Notes: generated by a model not told the origin, from the letters alone. DNA of 64,000 bases from Mesobacillus boroniphilus (GCF_018424685.1 NZ_QTKX01000001.1:1984001-2048000), one strand, 5' to 3'; positions 27,797 to 38,206 are shown, counted from the first letter of the stretch. Translations and numbers: made by a program.

Positions 27797-28780
27797 TTAA
27801 AATTCGGCAAGCTCTCTCATTGCTTTTTCAACTTTATCTGGATTGATCATGAAATATTTCTCCATTGTCGGAGCGTATGGCATTGCAGGAATGTCAGGTC
27901 CAGCCAGCCTTTTGATTGGTGCATCCAATTCAAACAGGCAATGTTCAGCGATAATCGCAGATACTTCACTCATAATGCTGCCTTCTTTATTATCTTCTGT
28001 TACAAGAAGGACTTTTCCTGTTTTTGAAGCAGCCTCAATAATTGCTTCTTTATCCAATGGATATACAGTTCGTAGATCAAGGATATGAGCAGAAATTCCA
28101 TCCTTCGCAAGCCTTTCAGCAGCCTGCAGTGCAAAATGGACAGCCAGGCCATAAGTAATGACTGTAATATCCTCGCCCTCACGCTTTACGTCAGCTTTGC
28201 CGATTGGCAGCACATAATCGTCTTCCGGAACTTCACCCTTGATCAGTCGGTAAGCACGCTTATGTTCAAAGAACAATACCGGATCTTCATCTCTGATTGC
28301 TGCTTTTAATAAACCTTTTACATCATAAGGAGTTGAAGGCATGACAATTTTCAAGCCAGGCTGATTCGCAAACACGGCCTCAACTGATTGAGAATGATAA
28401 AGGGCACCGTGGACTCCGCCGCCGTAAGGAGCGCGGATGACCATCGGACAGCTCCAGTCATTGTTAGAACGGTAACGGATTCTTGCTGCTTCAGAAATGA
28501 TCTGGTTTACAGCAGGCATAATGAAATCTGCGAATTGCATTTCGGCGATTGGACGCATTCCGTACATTGCGGCACCGATTCCAACCCCTGCGATCGCTGA
28601 TTCCGCAAGCGGAGCATCAATCACGCGATCTTCGCCAAACTTTTCAAATAAACCTTGTGTCGCTTTAAATACTCCGCCTTTTTTTCCAACATCTTCACCG
28701 AGAACAAAAACTCTCGGATCTCTTTCCATCTCTTCTTTGATCGCTAATGTCACTGCATCTATATAAGAAATAACCGCCAT
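27797..28780 (-). CDS. bkdAB: branched-chain 2-oxo acid dehydrogenase E1 beta subunit
   Basis: A 327-residue transketolase-like subunit. It pairs with BkdAA for thiamine-diphosphate-dependent decarboxylation of the 2-oxo acids of Val, Leu and Ile. The N-terminal FVLGEDVGKKGGVFKATQGL and the ARIRYRSNNDW segment are typical; LGEDVG bears the ThDP-contacting Glu. The length is normal (327). It lies 12 nt from bkdAA. Confidence 0.95.
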   Translation of the reverse strand: MAVISYIDAVTLAIKEEMERDPRVFVLGEDVGKKGGVFKATQGLFEKFGEDRVIDAPLAESAIAGVGIGAAMYGMRPIAEMQFADFIMPAVNQIISEAARIRYRSNNDWSCPMVIRAPYGGGVHGALYHSQSVEAVFANQPGLKIVMPSTPYDVKGLLKAAIRDEDPVLFFEHKRAYRLIKGEVPEDDYVLPIGKADVKREGEDITVITYGLAVHFALQAAERLAKDGISAHILDLRTVYPLDKEAIIEAASKTGKVLLVTEDNKEGSIMSEVSAIIAEHCLFELDAPIKRLAGPDIPAMPYAPTMEKYFMINPDKVEKAMRELAEF

Positions 28781-28792
28781 TTTTGTTCCCCC

Positions 28793-29788
28793 TTACTCTT
28801 CAGCATATACGTATTTCAGAGCGTGCTCAGCCTCTGCATACGGTGCATTTTCAGCATAATCGGTTGCTTCATTAACCAGCTTCATGATTCTGTCGTTGAT
28901 TTCCTTTTCAATCTCATCATTCATGATGCCATTTTCCTTTAAGTATGCGCCGAAGGTAATGATAGGGTCCTTCGTCTTTGCCTGCGCAACTTCATCTGGT
29001 GCGCGGTAGCTTCTGTCGTCATCATCCGATGAGTGTGGAGTCAGGCGGTAGGATACAGCCTCAACAAGAGTCGGCCCTTCTCCGCGGCGTCCGCGGTCAG
29101 CAGCTTCCTTTACAACTTTATAAACCTCTAAAGGATCATTACCATCAACAGTTACGCCTGGCATTCCATAACCGATTGCACGGTCGGAAACCTTCTCGGC
29201 AGCAACTTGTCTCTCGTAAGGTATGGAAATCGCATATTTATTGTTCTCAACCATAAAAATGACTGGAAGTTTATGCACCCCAGCAAAGTTCGCTCCCTCA
29301 TGGAAATCTCCCTGGTTGGATGAACCTTCTCCAAATGTAACGAATGTGACCAAGTCCTTCTTTTCCATTTTACCTGCAAGGGCGATTCCAACAGCATGAG
29401 GAACCTGTGTTGTTACCGGTGAAGAACCTGTCACGATCCGATTCTTCTTTTGCCCGAAGTGTCCAGGCATCTGGCGGCCCCCAGAGTTTGGGTCTTCCGC
29501 TTTGGCAAAACCGGAAAGCATCAAGTCTTTTGCAGTCATGCCAAAAGTTAAGACCACTCCCATGTCACGGTAGTACGGAAGCACATAGTCCTTTTCACGC
29601 TCAAGAGCAAAAGCAGCTCCTACCTGTGCCGCTTCCTGTCCTTGACAGGAAATGACAAACGGAATTTTCCCGGCACGGTTCAACAGCCACATCCGCTCAT
29701 CCAGCCGGCGGGCCAACAGCATTGTTTCATACATCTCCAAAACCTTTTCATCACTTAAGCCAAGTGCAGCGTGACGATTTTCTGCCAT
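28793..29788 (-). CDS. bkdAA: branched-chain 2-oxo acid dehydrogenase E1 alpha subunit
   Basis: A 331-residue ThDP-binding subunit. The diphosphate/Mg site is G-E-G-S-S-N-Q-G-D-F-H-E-G (about 160-172), the phosphorylation-loop region is YRLTPHSSDDDDRSYR, and the N-terminal RRLDERMWLLNRAGKIPF is typical of E1 alpha. The ATG at 29788 follows GGGAGGT. It reads from lpdV with a 69-nt gap. Confidence 0.95.
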   Translation of the reverse strand: MAENRHAALGLSDEKVLEMYETMLLARRLDERMWLLNRAGKIPFVISCQGQEAAQVGAAFALEREKDYVLPYYRDMGVVLTFGMTAKDLMLSGFAKAEDPNSGGRQMPGHFGQKKNRIVTGSSPVTTQVPHAVGIALAGKMEKKDLVTFVTFGEGSSNQGDFHEGANFAGVHKLPVIFMVENNKYAISIPYERQVAAEKVSDRAIGYGMPGVTVDGNDPLEVYKVVKEAADRGRRGEGPTLVEAVSYRLTPHSSDDDDRSYRAPDEVAQAKTKDPIITFGAYLKENGIMNDEIEKEINDRIMKLVNEATDYAENAPYAEAEHALKYVYAEE

Positions 29789-29857
29789 CTTTATACCTCC
29801 CAATTGTTCGTACAAGGCTCTTTTCCAGGGGAAAAGAGCTCTTGTTTATAAAATATT

Positions 29858-31279
29858 TTAAGAATGGATTGCTTTACCATCCACAGCCAGGGCAGCTTCG
29901 CCGATCGCCTCTGACAATGTCGGGTGCGGATGGATTGTATGAGCAACTTCCCAAGGTGTCGCATCAAGCACTTTTGCAAGGCCTGCTTCGGAGATCATGT
30001 CCGTCACATGCGGCCCGATCATATGGACACCGAGAATATCGTTCGTTTCCTTGTCTGCCACGATTTTCACAAAACCATCGGATTCACCATATACAAGTGC
30101 CTTTCCGATTGCCTTGAAGGAGAATTTACCTGTCTTCACATCGTGTCCTTTTTCCTTTGCTTCGTCTTCGGTCAGTCCAACGCTGGCAGCCTCTGGAGAG
30201 CTGTATATACATTTTGATACGAGTGTGTAGTCGATTGGATGTGGATCTTGTCCTGCGATATGCTCGACCGCAACGATTCCTTCATGTGAAGCCACATGTG
30301 CAAGCTGCAAGCCACCAATCACATCACCGATCGCATAAATGTGGGATTCCTTTGTCTGGAAATACTCGTTCGTCTGGATGAAGCCTCTTTCCAGTTGAAT
30401 ATCTGTATTCTCAAGGCCGATTCCTTCGACATTAGCCTGGCGCCCAACAGAGACAAGCAATTTTTCAGCGGAATATTCTTTTGTTTCACCCTTAACTTCT
30501 GCGCTGATTGTGACACCATCGCCTTTTTGCAGGGACTCTGATAAAACTTTTGCACTCGTTACGATTTTCACGCCTTTTTTCTTCATCGCGCGCTGCATTT
30601 CTCTTGAAACTTCTTTGTCCTCAGTTGGAACAATTCGGTCTGCATACTCAATCACAGTGACAGAAGATCCAAAATCAGCAAGCATAGAAGCCCATTCGAT
30701 GCCGATTACACCACCACCGACGATGATGATCGACTTAGGAAGATCCTCCATCACAAGCGCTTCATCAGAAGTCATGACATATTGGCCATCTGCTTCAAGA
30801 CCAGGCAATGTTCTTGGTCTTGAACCTGTCGCAACGATGACATTCTTAGGGATCAGCATTTCATTTTCTTCGCCATTATTCATCTCAACAGAAATGGTTC
30901 CTGGCATTGGAGAGAAGATGGATGGTCCTAAGATTCTTCCCAAACCTTCATAAATATCGATCTTGCCTTGTTTCATCAGGTGCTGAACACCACGGTGCAG
31001 CTGCTCGACGATTTTTTCTTTTCTTTCCTGTACCTTTGCGAAATTGACGCCAACTTCACCTGTCGTTACGCCAAAGTCTTCACTTTTCTTTGCGGTAGCA
31101 TACACCTCAGCACTGCGGAGCAATGCCTTGCTTGGTATACAGCCCTTATGCAGGCATGTTCCTCCAAGCTTTCCTTTTTCAACGATGGCAGTTTTCAAGC
31201 CAAGCTGAGAAGCTCTGATGGCTGCTACGTATCCGCCTGTACCGCCTCCGAGAATGACCAAATCATATTCTGTAGCCAT
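29858..31279 (-). CDS. lpdV: dihydrolipoyl dehydrogenase (E3 of BCKDH)
   Basis: A 473-residue FAD disulfide oxidoreductase that reoxidises lipoyl groups on BkdB. FAD motif GGGTGGYVAAIR at 11-22, redox-active C42-x4-C47 (GGTCLHKGCIPS), NAD motif VGGGVIGIEWASM near 183, and the C-terminal HTIHPHPTLSEA with the catalytic His. The ATG at 31279 is preceded by AGGAGGG. This bkd-linked copy is distinct from the lpd of pyruvate dehydrogenase by context. Confidence 0.96.
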   Translation of the reverse strand: MATEYDLVILGGGTGGYVAAIRASQLGLKTAIVEKGKLGGTCLHKGCIPSKALLRSAEVYATAKKSEDFGVTTGEVGVNFAKVQERKEKIVEQLHRGVQHLMKQGKIDIYEGLGRILGPSIFSPMPGTISVEMNNGEENEMLIPKNVIVATGSRPRTLPGLEADGQYVMTSDEALVMEDLPKSIIIVGGGVIGIEWASMLADFGSSVTVIEYADRIVPTEDKEVSREMQRAMKKKGVKIVTSAKVLSESLQKGDGVTISAEVKGETKEYSAEKLLVSVGRQANVEGIGLENTDIQLERGFIQTNEYFQTKESHIYAIGDVIGGLQLAHVASHEGIVAVEHIAGQDPHPIDYTLVSKCIYSSPEAASVGLTEDEAKEKGHDVKTGKFSFKAIGKALVYGESDGFVKIVADKETNDILGVHMIGPHVTDMISEAGLAKVLDATPWEVAHTIHPHPTLSEAIGEAALAVDGKAIHS

Positions 31280-31366
31280 CTGGATCCCTCCTCTATATGG
31301 TTTAAGACCTTTCACTTGATCTTTTATCTTCGCTCCAGGCGCACGCTGGTCCTATTACCCAGCATT

Positions 31367-32452
31367 CTACCTGCCCGGATATTCTTTTACCTTTTCTTCC
31401 CCGCGCAGGATGCGAAGGGCTCCTTCAGCCAGGGCCTGTAGTTCGTTTTCTCCAGGATGGACAATAACGTCCGCGATCCAATTTATTCGTTCAGAGATTT
31501 CCTGGACGAACTCTTTTCCATAAGCAAGGCCGCCAGTTAGTACAATCGCGTCTACTTTTCCAGAAAGGACGGCACTTGCAGAACCGATTTCCTTTGCTAC
31601 CTGGTAAGCCATCGCTTCGTATACAAGCTTTGCCTTCGCATTTCCTTGCTTGATCATTTTTTCGACCTTAACCGCATCATTCGTTCCAAGGTAACCTACC
31701 AGGCCCCCCTGGCCGACTAATTTTTTCATGATTTCTCCGCGGAAGAAATCACCAGAAAAACATAGCTCAACAAGGTCGCCTGCTGGTACTGTTCCTGCAC
31801 GTTCTGGACTGAACGGACCATCGCCATGCAGACCGTTATTCACATCAACAACCCTTCCCTTTTTATGGGCACCTACGGTGATTCCGCCGCCAAGATGGGT
31901 AATAATCAAGTTCAGCTCCTCATATTTTTTGCCCAGCTCTTTCGAAACCCTGCGCGCGACTGCCTTTTGGTTCAATGCATGGAAAATGCTTTTTCGTTCA
32001 ATGAGTGAGAATCCCGATACACGCGCTATCGGATCAAGTTCATCGACTACGACCGGGTCGACGATAAATGAAGGGATATTCAAACCCGATGCGATTTCAT
32101 AGGCAAGAATACCTCCCAGATTTGAAGCATGCTGGCCTGAATAACCTGCTCGCAGGTCTTCGAGCATCTTATTATTCACTGCATATGTTCCGCCTTCGAT
32201 CGGCCTTAAAAGCCCGCCGCGCCCACAAACAGCACTCAATTTTGAAACGTTGATCCCTTCAGTATCAAGCGTTTCAAGTATCGTATTCTTCCTGAATTCG
32301 TATTGGTCGATGATGGTTTCATAGGAGTTGATGACAGCTGAATCATGACGGATCGTTTTTTCAAAAACGGAAACCTCATTGTCAAAGACTCCAATTTTCG
32401 TTGATGTAGATCCTGGATTAATGACTAGAATCCGATGTTCTGTTTGTTGCAC
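31367..32452 (-). CDS. buk: butyrate kinase (branched-chain fatty acid kinase)
   Basis: A 361-residue acetokinase-family enzyme converting acyl-phosphates (isobutyryl-, isovaleryl-, butyryl-P) to acids with ATP gain. The N-terminal nucleotide motif INPGSTSTK is at 11-19, [11 protein letters not shown] near 197, and the ADP site [11 protein letters not shown] near 304. The GTG at 32452 with GGAGG 7 nt upstream is used; the longer reading to 32509 is not family-like. Follows ptb-bcd and precedes lpdV. Confidence 0.94.
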   Translation of the reverse strand: MQQTEHRILVINPGSTSTKIGVFDNEVSVFEKTIRHDSAVINSYETIIDQYEFRKNTILETLDTEGINVSKLSAVCGRGGLLRPIEGGTYAVNNKMLEDLRAGYSGQHASNLGGILAYEIASGLNIPSFIVDPVVVDELDPIARVSGFSLIERKSIFHALNQKAVARRVSKELGKKYEELNLIITHLGGGITVGAHKKGRVVDVNNGLHGDGPFSPERAGTVPAGDLVELCFSGDFFRGEIMKKLVGQGGLVGYLGTNDAVKVEKMIKQGNAKAKLVYEAMAYQVAKEIGSASAVLSGKVDAIVLTGGLAYGKEFVQEISERINWIADVIVHPGENELQALAEGALRILRGEEKVKEYPGR

Positions 32453-32567
32453 AGTTAAACCTCCAATTTGCTTGCGGAATAGCAAGAATCCGCAATACGT
32501 CAGTAGCATTTAGGAAACAGCAGAGGCGCCGAAACAAATATTCAGCGCTCTCTGTGGAAACCTTTCT

Positions 32568-32722
32568 TTAAGGCTGTTTTCGAATTGAAAGTTGCTTTTC
32601 GTATAAAACACCACTTCCCGCATAGGCTTCAGGGCTCCTGTCTTCCTGCCCATGTCTGTTGAAACCTTAACACGTTTTACTTTTACTTGGGAAAGCAACA
32701 AAGTTTACGAAAAGAGCCTTAA
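32568..32722. mobile_element. MITE-like element of about 155 bp between buk and bcd
   Basis: Ends read TTAAGGCTGTTTTCG ... and (reverse complement of the other end) TTAAGGCTCTTTTCG ..., both continuing to GTTGCTTT with a variable core, so imperfect terminal inverted repeats of about 29 bp. TTAA at both tips could be a target duplication. It holds no convincing gene; it follows the bcd stop directly and sits in the bkd transcript. Confidence 0.6.
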
Positions 32723-33817
32723 TTAACGACGGCTTAGGATATGGTGGCCGTTTTGCAGGAATTGGCTGCGAGAGTTGCGCATTCTTTCAATACGCTCCTC
32801 AGCCATACGGTCAGCCGCTTTATAAGTAGGAATTCCATCCCTTTTAGCAATTTCGATTACTTTTTCAATATTGTTGTAAATGGTTTCAACCTTTTTCATT
32901 GCTCTTTCAGCGTTATAGCCGTAAAGCTCGTCTGCAACGTTGATTACTCCGCCAGCATTGATGACATAGTCTGGAGCATAAACAATTCCCATTTCATGGA
33001 TGATATCGCCATGTTTTGTATCCTTAAGCTGGTTGTTAGCGGCACCGGCAATTACCTTCGCCTTTAGCTGAGGAATTGTTTCATCGTTGATTACAGCGCC
33101 TAATGCACATGGTGCATAAATGTCACAGTTCACGCTGTAGATTTCATCCGGCTCAACTGCTTTGGCCCCGAATTCCTCAACAGCTCTTTGTACAGCTTCC
33201 TTGTTAATATCAGTAACAATCAGCTGTGCGCCTTCCTCGTGGAGGTGACGGCAAAGATTAAATGCCACATTGCCTACTCCCTGAACCGCAATTGTCTTAC
33301 CTTCTAAGGAATCTGTGCCGAAGGCTTCCTTAGCAGCTGCCTTCATTCCTCTGTAAACGCCATAAGCCGTTACAGGGGAAGGATTCCCTGATGAACCGAA
33401 TGCTGGTGAGATACCAGTTACATAGTCAGTTTCCTCATGAATTAAGTCCATATCCGCTACAGTTGTACCTACATCTTCTGCAGTGATATATCTTCCATTC
33501 AACCCCTGGATATAGCGGCCGAACGCACGGAACATTTCTTCATTCTTATCCTTGCGAGGATCGCCGATAATAACTGTCTTCCCACCACCAAGATTCAAGC
33601 CAGCAGCTGCATTCTTGTATGTCATGCCTTTAGCAAGGCGAAGTGCATCCTCAATAGCCGCTTCTTCTGATGCGTAAGTCCACATACGAGTTCCGCCCAA
33701 AGCTGGTCCAAGAGTTGTATCGTGAATTGCAATGATTGCTTTCAATCCTGATTGTTTATCCTGGCAAAATACAACCTGCTCATAATCGTACTGTTCTAGA
33801 TACTTAAAAATTTCCAT
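32723..33817 (-). CDS. bcd: leucine (branched-chain amino acid) dehydrogenase
   Basis: A 364-residue NAD-dependent oxidative deaminase of Leu, Val and Ile, giving the 2-oxo acids used by BkdAA/AB. Substrate motif [10 protein letters not shown] near 37, catalytic [15 protein letters not shown] with Lys near 80, and Rossmann motif [13 protein letters not shown] near 180. The ATG at 33817 follows GGGGAGG. The 3' end meets a MITE-like element. It is the second gene of the operon after ptb. Confidence 0.96.
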   Translation of the reverse strand: MEIFKYLEQYDYEQVVFCQDKQSGLKAIIAIHDTTLGPALGGTRMWTYASEEAAIEDALRLAKGMTYKNAAAGLNLGGGKTVIIGDPRKDKNEEMFRAFGRYIQGLNGRYITAEDVGTTVADMDLIHEETDYVTGISPAFGSSGNPSPVTAYGVYRGMKAAAKEAFGTDSLEGKTIAVQGVGNVAFNLCRHLHEEGAQLIVTDINKEAVQRAVEEFGAKAVEPDEIYSVNCDIYAPCALGAVINDETIPQLKAKVIAGAANNQLKDTKHGDIIHEMGIVYAPDYVINAGGVINVADELYGYNAERAMKKVETIYNNIEKVIEIAKRDGIPTYKAADRMAEERIERMRNSRSQFLQNGHHILSRR

Positions 33818-33845
33818 TTCTAATTCCTCCCCTGGTTTATGTAAA

Positions 33846-34751
33846 TTATTTAGAAGCAGAGCATAACGCCAATGCAAGTGAGTATAACTTGCTTTCAGCA
33901 GTGTCCGCCCTGGATGTTAACACGATTGGTGCTTTTGCCCCTGCAATGACTGCCCCAACCTTTGCGTTGGCAAAGTAAATTAATGATTTATAAAGGACAT
34001 TTCCCACCTCGATCGCGGGGACTAGCAGGATATCAGCCTTGCCGGCGACGTCACTTTTGATACCTTTATGTTCTGCAGCAAGCTGTGAAACCGCATTATC
34101 AAGAGCCAACGGACCATCCACAATACACCCAAGAATTTGTCCTCTTTTGTTCATCATCGTTAATGAAGCAGCATCTACTGTAGCCTGCATCGCCGGATTG
34201 ACCACTTCCACTGCAGCGAGTGGCGCCACTTTCGGCAGATCAATTCCTATAGAATGGGCTACCTTGACAGCATTCTTGATGATTTGAGCTTTTTGCTCAA
34301 GGTCTGGCGCGATATTCATCGCTGCATCGGTAACAATTGTAAATCGATCGTAGCCCGGCACTTCAAACACAGCCACATGGGAAAGTACCGCCCCGGTCCT
34401 CAGACCATATTCTTTATTTAGGACTGCCTTCAAAATCACGGCAGTAGGGATATTCCCTTTCATCACGACATTGGCTTCATTCGCTTTGACTGCTTTAACG
34501 GCCATTTCTGCGGCAGTATTATTATTCGGCGCGGAAATGATTTTAATCCCTTTTCTTCCTGTTAGTTCTGGATGCTTCGTTGCAATCATTCTTTCAATTT
34601 CTTCTTCGTTACCATAAAGAAGAAAATCGGCAAGCTCCTGATTTACAGCTTCGGCAACTGCCTCTAATACCTCAGTATCTTCTGCCGCTGCAACAGCAAC
34701 TGTTTTCCTGCCATTTCGGGATGCCATGCTGATAAGTGAGTCTAATTTCAT
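33846..34751 (-). CDS. ptb: phosphate butyryltransferase
   Basis: A 301-residue enzyme exchanging CoA for phosphate on butyryl- and branched acyl-CoA, feeding butyrate kinase. Phosphotransacetylase-family core is visible: [42 protein letters not shown] and the C-terminal [18 protein letters not shown]. The ATG at 34751 is used because the longer reading to 34817 would begin inside the sigma-54 promoter. First gene of the ptb-bcd-buk-lpdV-bkdAA-bkdAB-bkdB operon. Confidence 0.94.
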   Translation of the reverse strand: MKLDSLISMASRNGRKTVAVAAAEDTEVLEAVAEAVNQELADFLLYGNEEEIERMIATKHPELTGRKGIKIISAPNNNTAAEMAVKAVKANEANVVMKGNIPTAVILKAVLNKEYGLRTGAVLSHVAVFEVPGYDRFTIVTDAAMNIAPDLEQKAQIIKNAVKVAHSIGIDLPKVAPLAAVEVVNPAMQATVDAASLTMMNKRGQILGCIVDGPLALDNAVSQLAAEHKGIKSDVAGKADILLVPAIEVGNVLYKSLIYFANAKVGAVIAGAKAPIVLTSRADTAESKLYSLALALCSASK

Positions 34752-34799
34752 GACTGATTCAACCCTTTCTGTTCTTCTCGCATCACCCGCTAATAGTAT

Positions 34800-34817
34800 A
34801 TGCAAGAACTGTGCCAA
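34800..34817 (-). promoter_or_regulatory. sigma-54 (SigL) promoter of the bkd operon
   Basis: TTGGCAC-N5-TTGCAT on the minus strand is a near-perfect -24/-12 element (GG at -24, GC at -12), 49 nt before the ptb start. It explains control by the neighbouring enhancer-binding protein BkdR. Confidence 0.92.
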
Positions 34818-34828
34818 CTCAAAAGTAT

Positions 34829-34842
34829 TGAAAACGCTTTAC
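34829..34842 (-). promoter_or_regulatory. cre-like sequence upstream of the bkd promoter
   Basis: TGAAAACGCTTTAC resembles the CcpA cre consensus WTGNAANCGNWNNCA but fails at the last positions. A weak candidate only. Confidence 0.25.
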
Positions 34843-34859
34843 TTTTGCCCAAAAATATT

Positions 34860-34875
34860 ATGCAAAAAATTGCAT
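34860..34875. promoter_or_regulatory. candidate BkdR upstream activating site
   Basis: The perfect dyad ATGCAA-AAAA-TTGCAT is centred about 55 bp upstream of the -24 element, where enhancer-binding proteins usually bind. Assignment to BkdR is inferred from position. Confidence 0.5.
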
Positions 34876-34885
34876 AGTGTGAAAT

Positions 34886-36946
34886 TTATTGCATGCCATC
34901 TGCTTCAATCCTATATTTCTCGAGCTTGTAATATAAATTTCTGACGGATACACCTAACACTTTAGCAGCAGCTGTTTTGTTCCCCTTCACAGCGTTAAGG
35001 GTGGACTTGATCACGTTTGCTTCGTACTTTTCCAACTGAACTGCAAGAGGTTCAGCCGTGATTGATTGTCCAATGTAATCATCCTTGTCCTTCAACTGAC
35101 TGATCTGCAATTCAGGCAAATGATCAATCCTAATAATCGTTTCGCTGTAGCTCAAGAATATAATTGCACGACCAAGAACATTTTCAAGCTCCCTTACATT
35201 TCCCGGCCAATTATATTCCATCAACTTTTTAATAGCATCATCAGAAACACCTTCAACGTTCCGCCCATAGTCTTGATTAATCTTGCGGATCAACCTTTCA
35301 CACAGGTAAGGAATATCTTCCTTCCTTCTCTTTAGAGGCGGTATATGAATCGGCATTCTGTTTAAACGATAATATAAGTCTTCTCTAAAACTGCCATTCG
35401 CAATCGCTTTTTCAAGGTTCATATTTGTGGCGGCGATGACCCTGACATTGATCGGTATGGGTTTCGTTCCTCCAACCCGGACTATTTCTCTCTCCTGTAA
35501 GACCCGGAGTAACTTGGCCTGTGTATTGGCAGGCAACTCACCGATTTCATCTAGAAAAATACTGCCGTTATTGGCTTCTTCAAAAAACCCTCGTTTTCCG
35601 CCCCTTTTAGCACCTGAAAAAGCACCTTCCTCGTAGCCGAATAGTTCACTTTCCAGCAGTGATTCAGAAATTGCCGCGCAATTGACGCGTATGAACTTGT
35701 TGAATTTCCGATCGCTGGCATTGTGAATCGCATGGGCAAATAATTCCTTCCCTGTTCCTGACTCACCGCGAAGGAGGACTGTTGCAGGGGTTTTCGCTCC
35801 AAGCTTTGCTTGTTCAATTGGAATTGTCATTTCTTCTGATTGGCCGATAATATCTTCAAACGAGTATTTCGCTTCAAGGGTCCTGATAATCTGCCTTGCG
35901 CGTGTCAGCTCCCGATTCAAGCTCTGGATTTCCGACATATCATGGATAACCCCGACACTTCCCTTTAGTTTCCCATCTACTATGATGGGAGCTACATTGA
36001 CAACAACTTCTTTTTTATTGGGGCCAACCCTCATCGCCGCACCCCTGACTGGCCTTCTCGTCGTAAGCACTTTCATATGCATGCTCTCGCCTTCAGATAT
36101 ATCAGCGGTAGCCGGTTGCCCGATTACTTCCTCTTCCTTAAGCCCGGTGATCCTCGTGTAAGCAGGATTGATCATAATTCCCCGGCCATCTTCATCTACT
36201 ACAGAAATTGCTTCATCGCTGGAGTTTATGATGGCCTGAAGCATTGTTTGGATCTCTTTTAAATTCGTTATCTCTTCCGCAAGATTCACTACTTCAGTAA
36301 TATCCTTAAAAACAGAGAACGCTCCAATCAATTGGTCATTTTCATCAATGATCGGAATCCTGGTAGTGATGATTTTCGACCCATTTGGAAGCAATAATTC
36401 CTGATTGGACTCAATCTTTCTTGTGTTAAGAACCCTCGGAAGCTTGCTTGTGGGTATGATTTCTAATACATGTTTGCCTTCTGCTTGTTCTCTTGTTGTT
36501 TCTATAATTTTTTCAGCGCTTTTGTTGAACAATGTTATGATTCCTTCTGTGTTGATGACCACCATGCCATCTCCAGAAGAATTGAATATCAAGTCATGTT
36601 CATATGTAATTTTCCTGAGAGTTTTTATTAACTCTTCCTTTTCCTCTAAAAGAGTAGCCAGGAGAAATGCGACACTGCCTGGAATCAGCACAGTGTTTTT
36701 GCCGCGTGCATCTCTTAAATCTTTAAAGACTTCTTCCTCACCGGTCACCTCGATGATAATATCCAATTGATCTGATATATAGTGATGCCAGTCTGTCCCG
36801 GTTTGGATACCTGCATGTTGCGCCGCGAGGATCCCTGGTGCGTCAGGATTAATATCAACCACAGCGATTACATCTGCAGTTTGTTTGAAAATATCAAGGA
36901 TTGCCGTTCCACCCTTGCCTGCACCTACAATCATTACTTTTTGCAT
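34886..36946 (-). CDS. bkdR: sigma-54-dependent transcriptional activator BkdR
   Basis: A 686-residue enhancer-binding protein. Domains: an N-terminal Rossmann-like segment starting [20 protein letters not shown] (about 1-110); two PAS domains (about 125-230 and 240-350); an AAA+ domain with Walker A GESGTGKE, the sigma-54 contact loop [13 protein letters not shown] and DEIGELP; and a C-terminal Fis-type helix-turn-helix ([20 protein letters not shown]). It activates the bkd operon in response to branched-chain amino acids or their oxo acids. GAFSGA replaces the usual GAFTGA, as in some family members. The ATG at 36946 starts the Rossmann motif. Confidence 0.94.
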   Translation of the reverse strand: MQKVMIVGAGKGGTAILDIFKQTADVIAVVDINPDAPGILAAQHAGIQTGTDWHHYISDQLDIIIEVTGEEEVFKDLRDARGKNTVLIPGSVAFLLATLLEEKEELIKTLRKITYEHDLIFNSSGDGMVVINTEGIITLFNKSAEKIIETTREQAEGKHVLEIIPTSKLPRVLNTRKIESNQELLLPNGSKIITTRIPIIDENDQLIGAFSVFKDITEVVNLAEEITNLKEIQTMLQAIINSSDEAISVVDEDGRGIMINPAYTRITGLKEEEVIGQPATADISEGESMHMKVLTTRRPVRGAAMRVGPNKKEVVVNVAPIIVDGKLKGSVGVIHDMSEIQSLNRELTRARQIIRTLEAKYSFEDIIGQSEEMTIPIEQAKLGAKTPATVLLRGESGTGKELFAHAIHNASDRKFNKFIRVNCAAISESLLESELFGYEEGAFSGAKRGGKRGFFEEANNGSIFLDEIGELPANTQAKLLRVLQEREIVRVGGTKPIPINVRVIAATNMNLEKAIANGSFREDLYYRLNRMPIHIPPLKRRKEDIPYLCERLIRKINQDYGRNVEGVSDDAIKKLMEYNWPGNVRELENVLGRAIIFLSYSETIIRIDHLPELQISQLKDKDDYIGQSITAEPLAVQLEKYEANVIKSTLNAVKGNKTAAAKVLGVSVRNLYYKLEKYRIEADGMQ

Positions 36947-37160
36947 AATATCCACCACATATCTGGAAAAATATTTCATGGGCCCATCATTCTAGTCTGC
37001 AAAATCTTTCACTAATATTGTAATGCTTTTTGAATGCGCTGACAAATTTCTTTGTTTTCTAACTCTTCTGTAAGTAATGTGCAATGAGCAACTTATATTG
37101 CAGAAAAACAAGGGGTTGAGTATACTTTTTAAAAGAGGACAAATAAAGAGGGGAAACCAA

Positions 37161-37424
37161 ATGATCAGGATCATAGCATTAATCATTATGTTGATACCAG
37201 GCGCCATTGCTGCTTTAGGGGTAAAGCTGATGCGAGACATGGTGTTCGGAATCTTGCATGCGCCTTTTCCATATTTATGGCTTCAATTTCTTGCGGGACT
37301 TCTTTTTTTCCTGGCTGGACTAGGTTTTATTGCTGGTTTTATCCTGCATCGTGATCGTAAGAGAAATAAAGTCCAGGCATTTTTCAGAATACCTGATAGT
37401 AATAAAAAGCAAAACAGGCCTTAA
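37161..37424 (+). CDS. yqzF: YqzF-like DUF2627 membrane protein
   Basis: An 87-residue protein with two transmembrane segments (about 3-22 and 40-65) and a basic C-terminus rich in Arg/Lys. The opening MIRIIALIIMLIPGAIAALGVKLMRD fits DUF2627/YqzF by eye (given here only as MIRIIALI and GVKLMRD for the diagnostic parts). The ATG at 37161 has GAGGGGAA upstream. Function unknown. It is divergent from bkdR and convergent with the glycerophosphodiesterase gene, the same context as in B. subtilis. Confidence 0.82.
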   Translation: MIRIIALIIMLIPGAIAALGVKLMRDMVFGILHAPFPYLWLQFLAGLLFFLAGLGFIAGFILHRDRKRNKVQAFFRIPDSNKKQNRP

Positions 37425-37442
37425 TGATTTCAGGCCTGTTTT
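37411..37442. terminator. shared terminator of yqzF and the glycerophosphodiesterase gene
   Basis: Stem AAAACAGGCCT/AGGCCTGTTTT between convergent genes; it overlaps both 3' ends. Confidence 0.85.
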
Positions 37443-38164
37443 ATTTTGTCTCTAATTCTCCTTGCCTTTGCTGGTTCATCTGTGATGACCGCAGTGCAAT
37501 TCACCTTGAACAGCCTTTCCAGCTCAGCCTCTTTATTTACAGTATACGGTCTCACATCAATCCCGCTCTCCAGGGAAGCCGTGATGATCTGATCCGGCGC
37601 AGCCCGCCAGTGAGGATGAAAGCCTTTAGCTTTTATTGATTGTGCGTAAATCCATGGCATATATAAGCCCTCAGAAAGCAAAGGTGCGATTTCAATCTCC
37701 GGCGCAAGCAAATAGCTTTGGACAATGCTGTAATGATTGAAAGAGGAAATGATAATTCTGTCTGATAAATCATAGTCCCTAACCATTTTTATGACTTTTT
37801 CTTCCATGCCTTCATAAGGGATAATACTGTTTTTTAGTTCAATATTGCATACCATTCCGGTTCCTGATAACCATTCCAGGACTTCAGCTAAGGTAGGAAT
37901 CTGTTCTTTTTTGGGTAAGCTTTGGAATTTGAAGCGTGCATCCAATTTTCTTAAATCCTCTAACTTGTAGTCCTTTACCAGTCCAGTGCCATCTGTAGTA
38001 CGATCAACCTTCTCATCATGAATCACGACCAGCTCACCATCTCTTGTCATTTGGACATCAAGCTCCAAGCCGTCTGCACCTGCTTTTTCAGCTTCTTTAA
38101 AAGCGAGCATCGTGTTTTCTGGATATTCTGCTGCATAGCCTCGATGTGCTAAAATAAGAGTCAT
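37430..38164 (-). CDS. glycerophosphodiester phosphodiesterase
   Basis: A 244-residue GDPD-family TIM barrel hydrolysing glycerophosphodiesters to glycerol 3-phosphate and an alcohol. The active site motif AHRGYAAEYPENT is at 6-18, with metal ligands in DGLELDVQMTRDGELVVIHD (E, D and H). No signal peptide, so it acts in the cytoplasm, unlike secreted GlpQ. B. subtilis homologue at this place is yqiK. Confidence 0.92.
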   Translation of the reverse strand: MTLILAHRGYAAEYPENTMLAFKEAEKAGADGLELDVQMTRDGELVVIHDEKVDRTTDGTGLVKDYKLEDLRKLDARFKFQSLPKKEQIPTLAEVLEWLSGTGMVCNIELKNSIIPYEGMEEKVIKMVRDYDLSDRIIISSFNHYSIVQSYLLAPEIEIAPLLSEGLYMPWIYAQSIKAKGFHPHWRAAPDQIITASLESGIDVRPYTVNKEAELERLFKVNCTAVITDEPAKARRIRDKIKQA

Positions 38165-38206
38165 AACCCATCACACCCATCTTTTTCAATTTGGAGGTAA
38201 AAAACA

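Noticed and set aside
32510..32701. 63-residue minus-strand frame between bcd and buk
   Set aside because: It lies mostly in the MITE-like element and lacks a ribosome-binding site.
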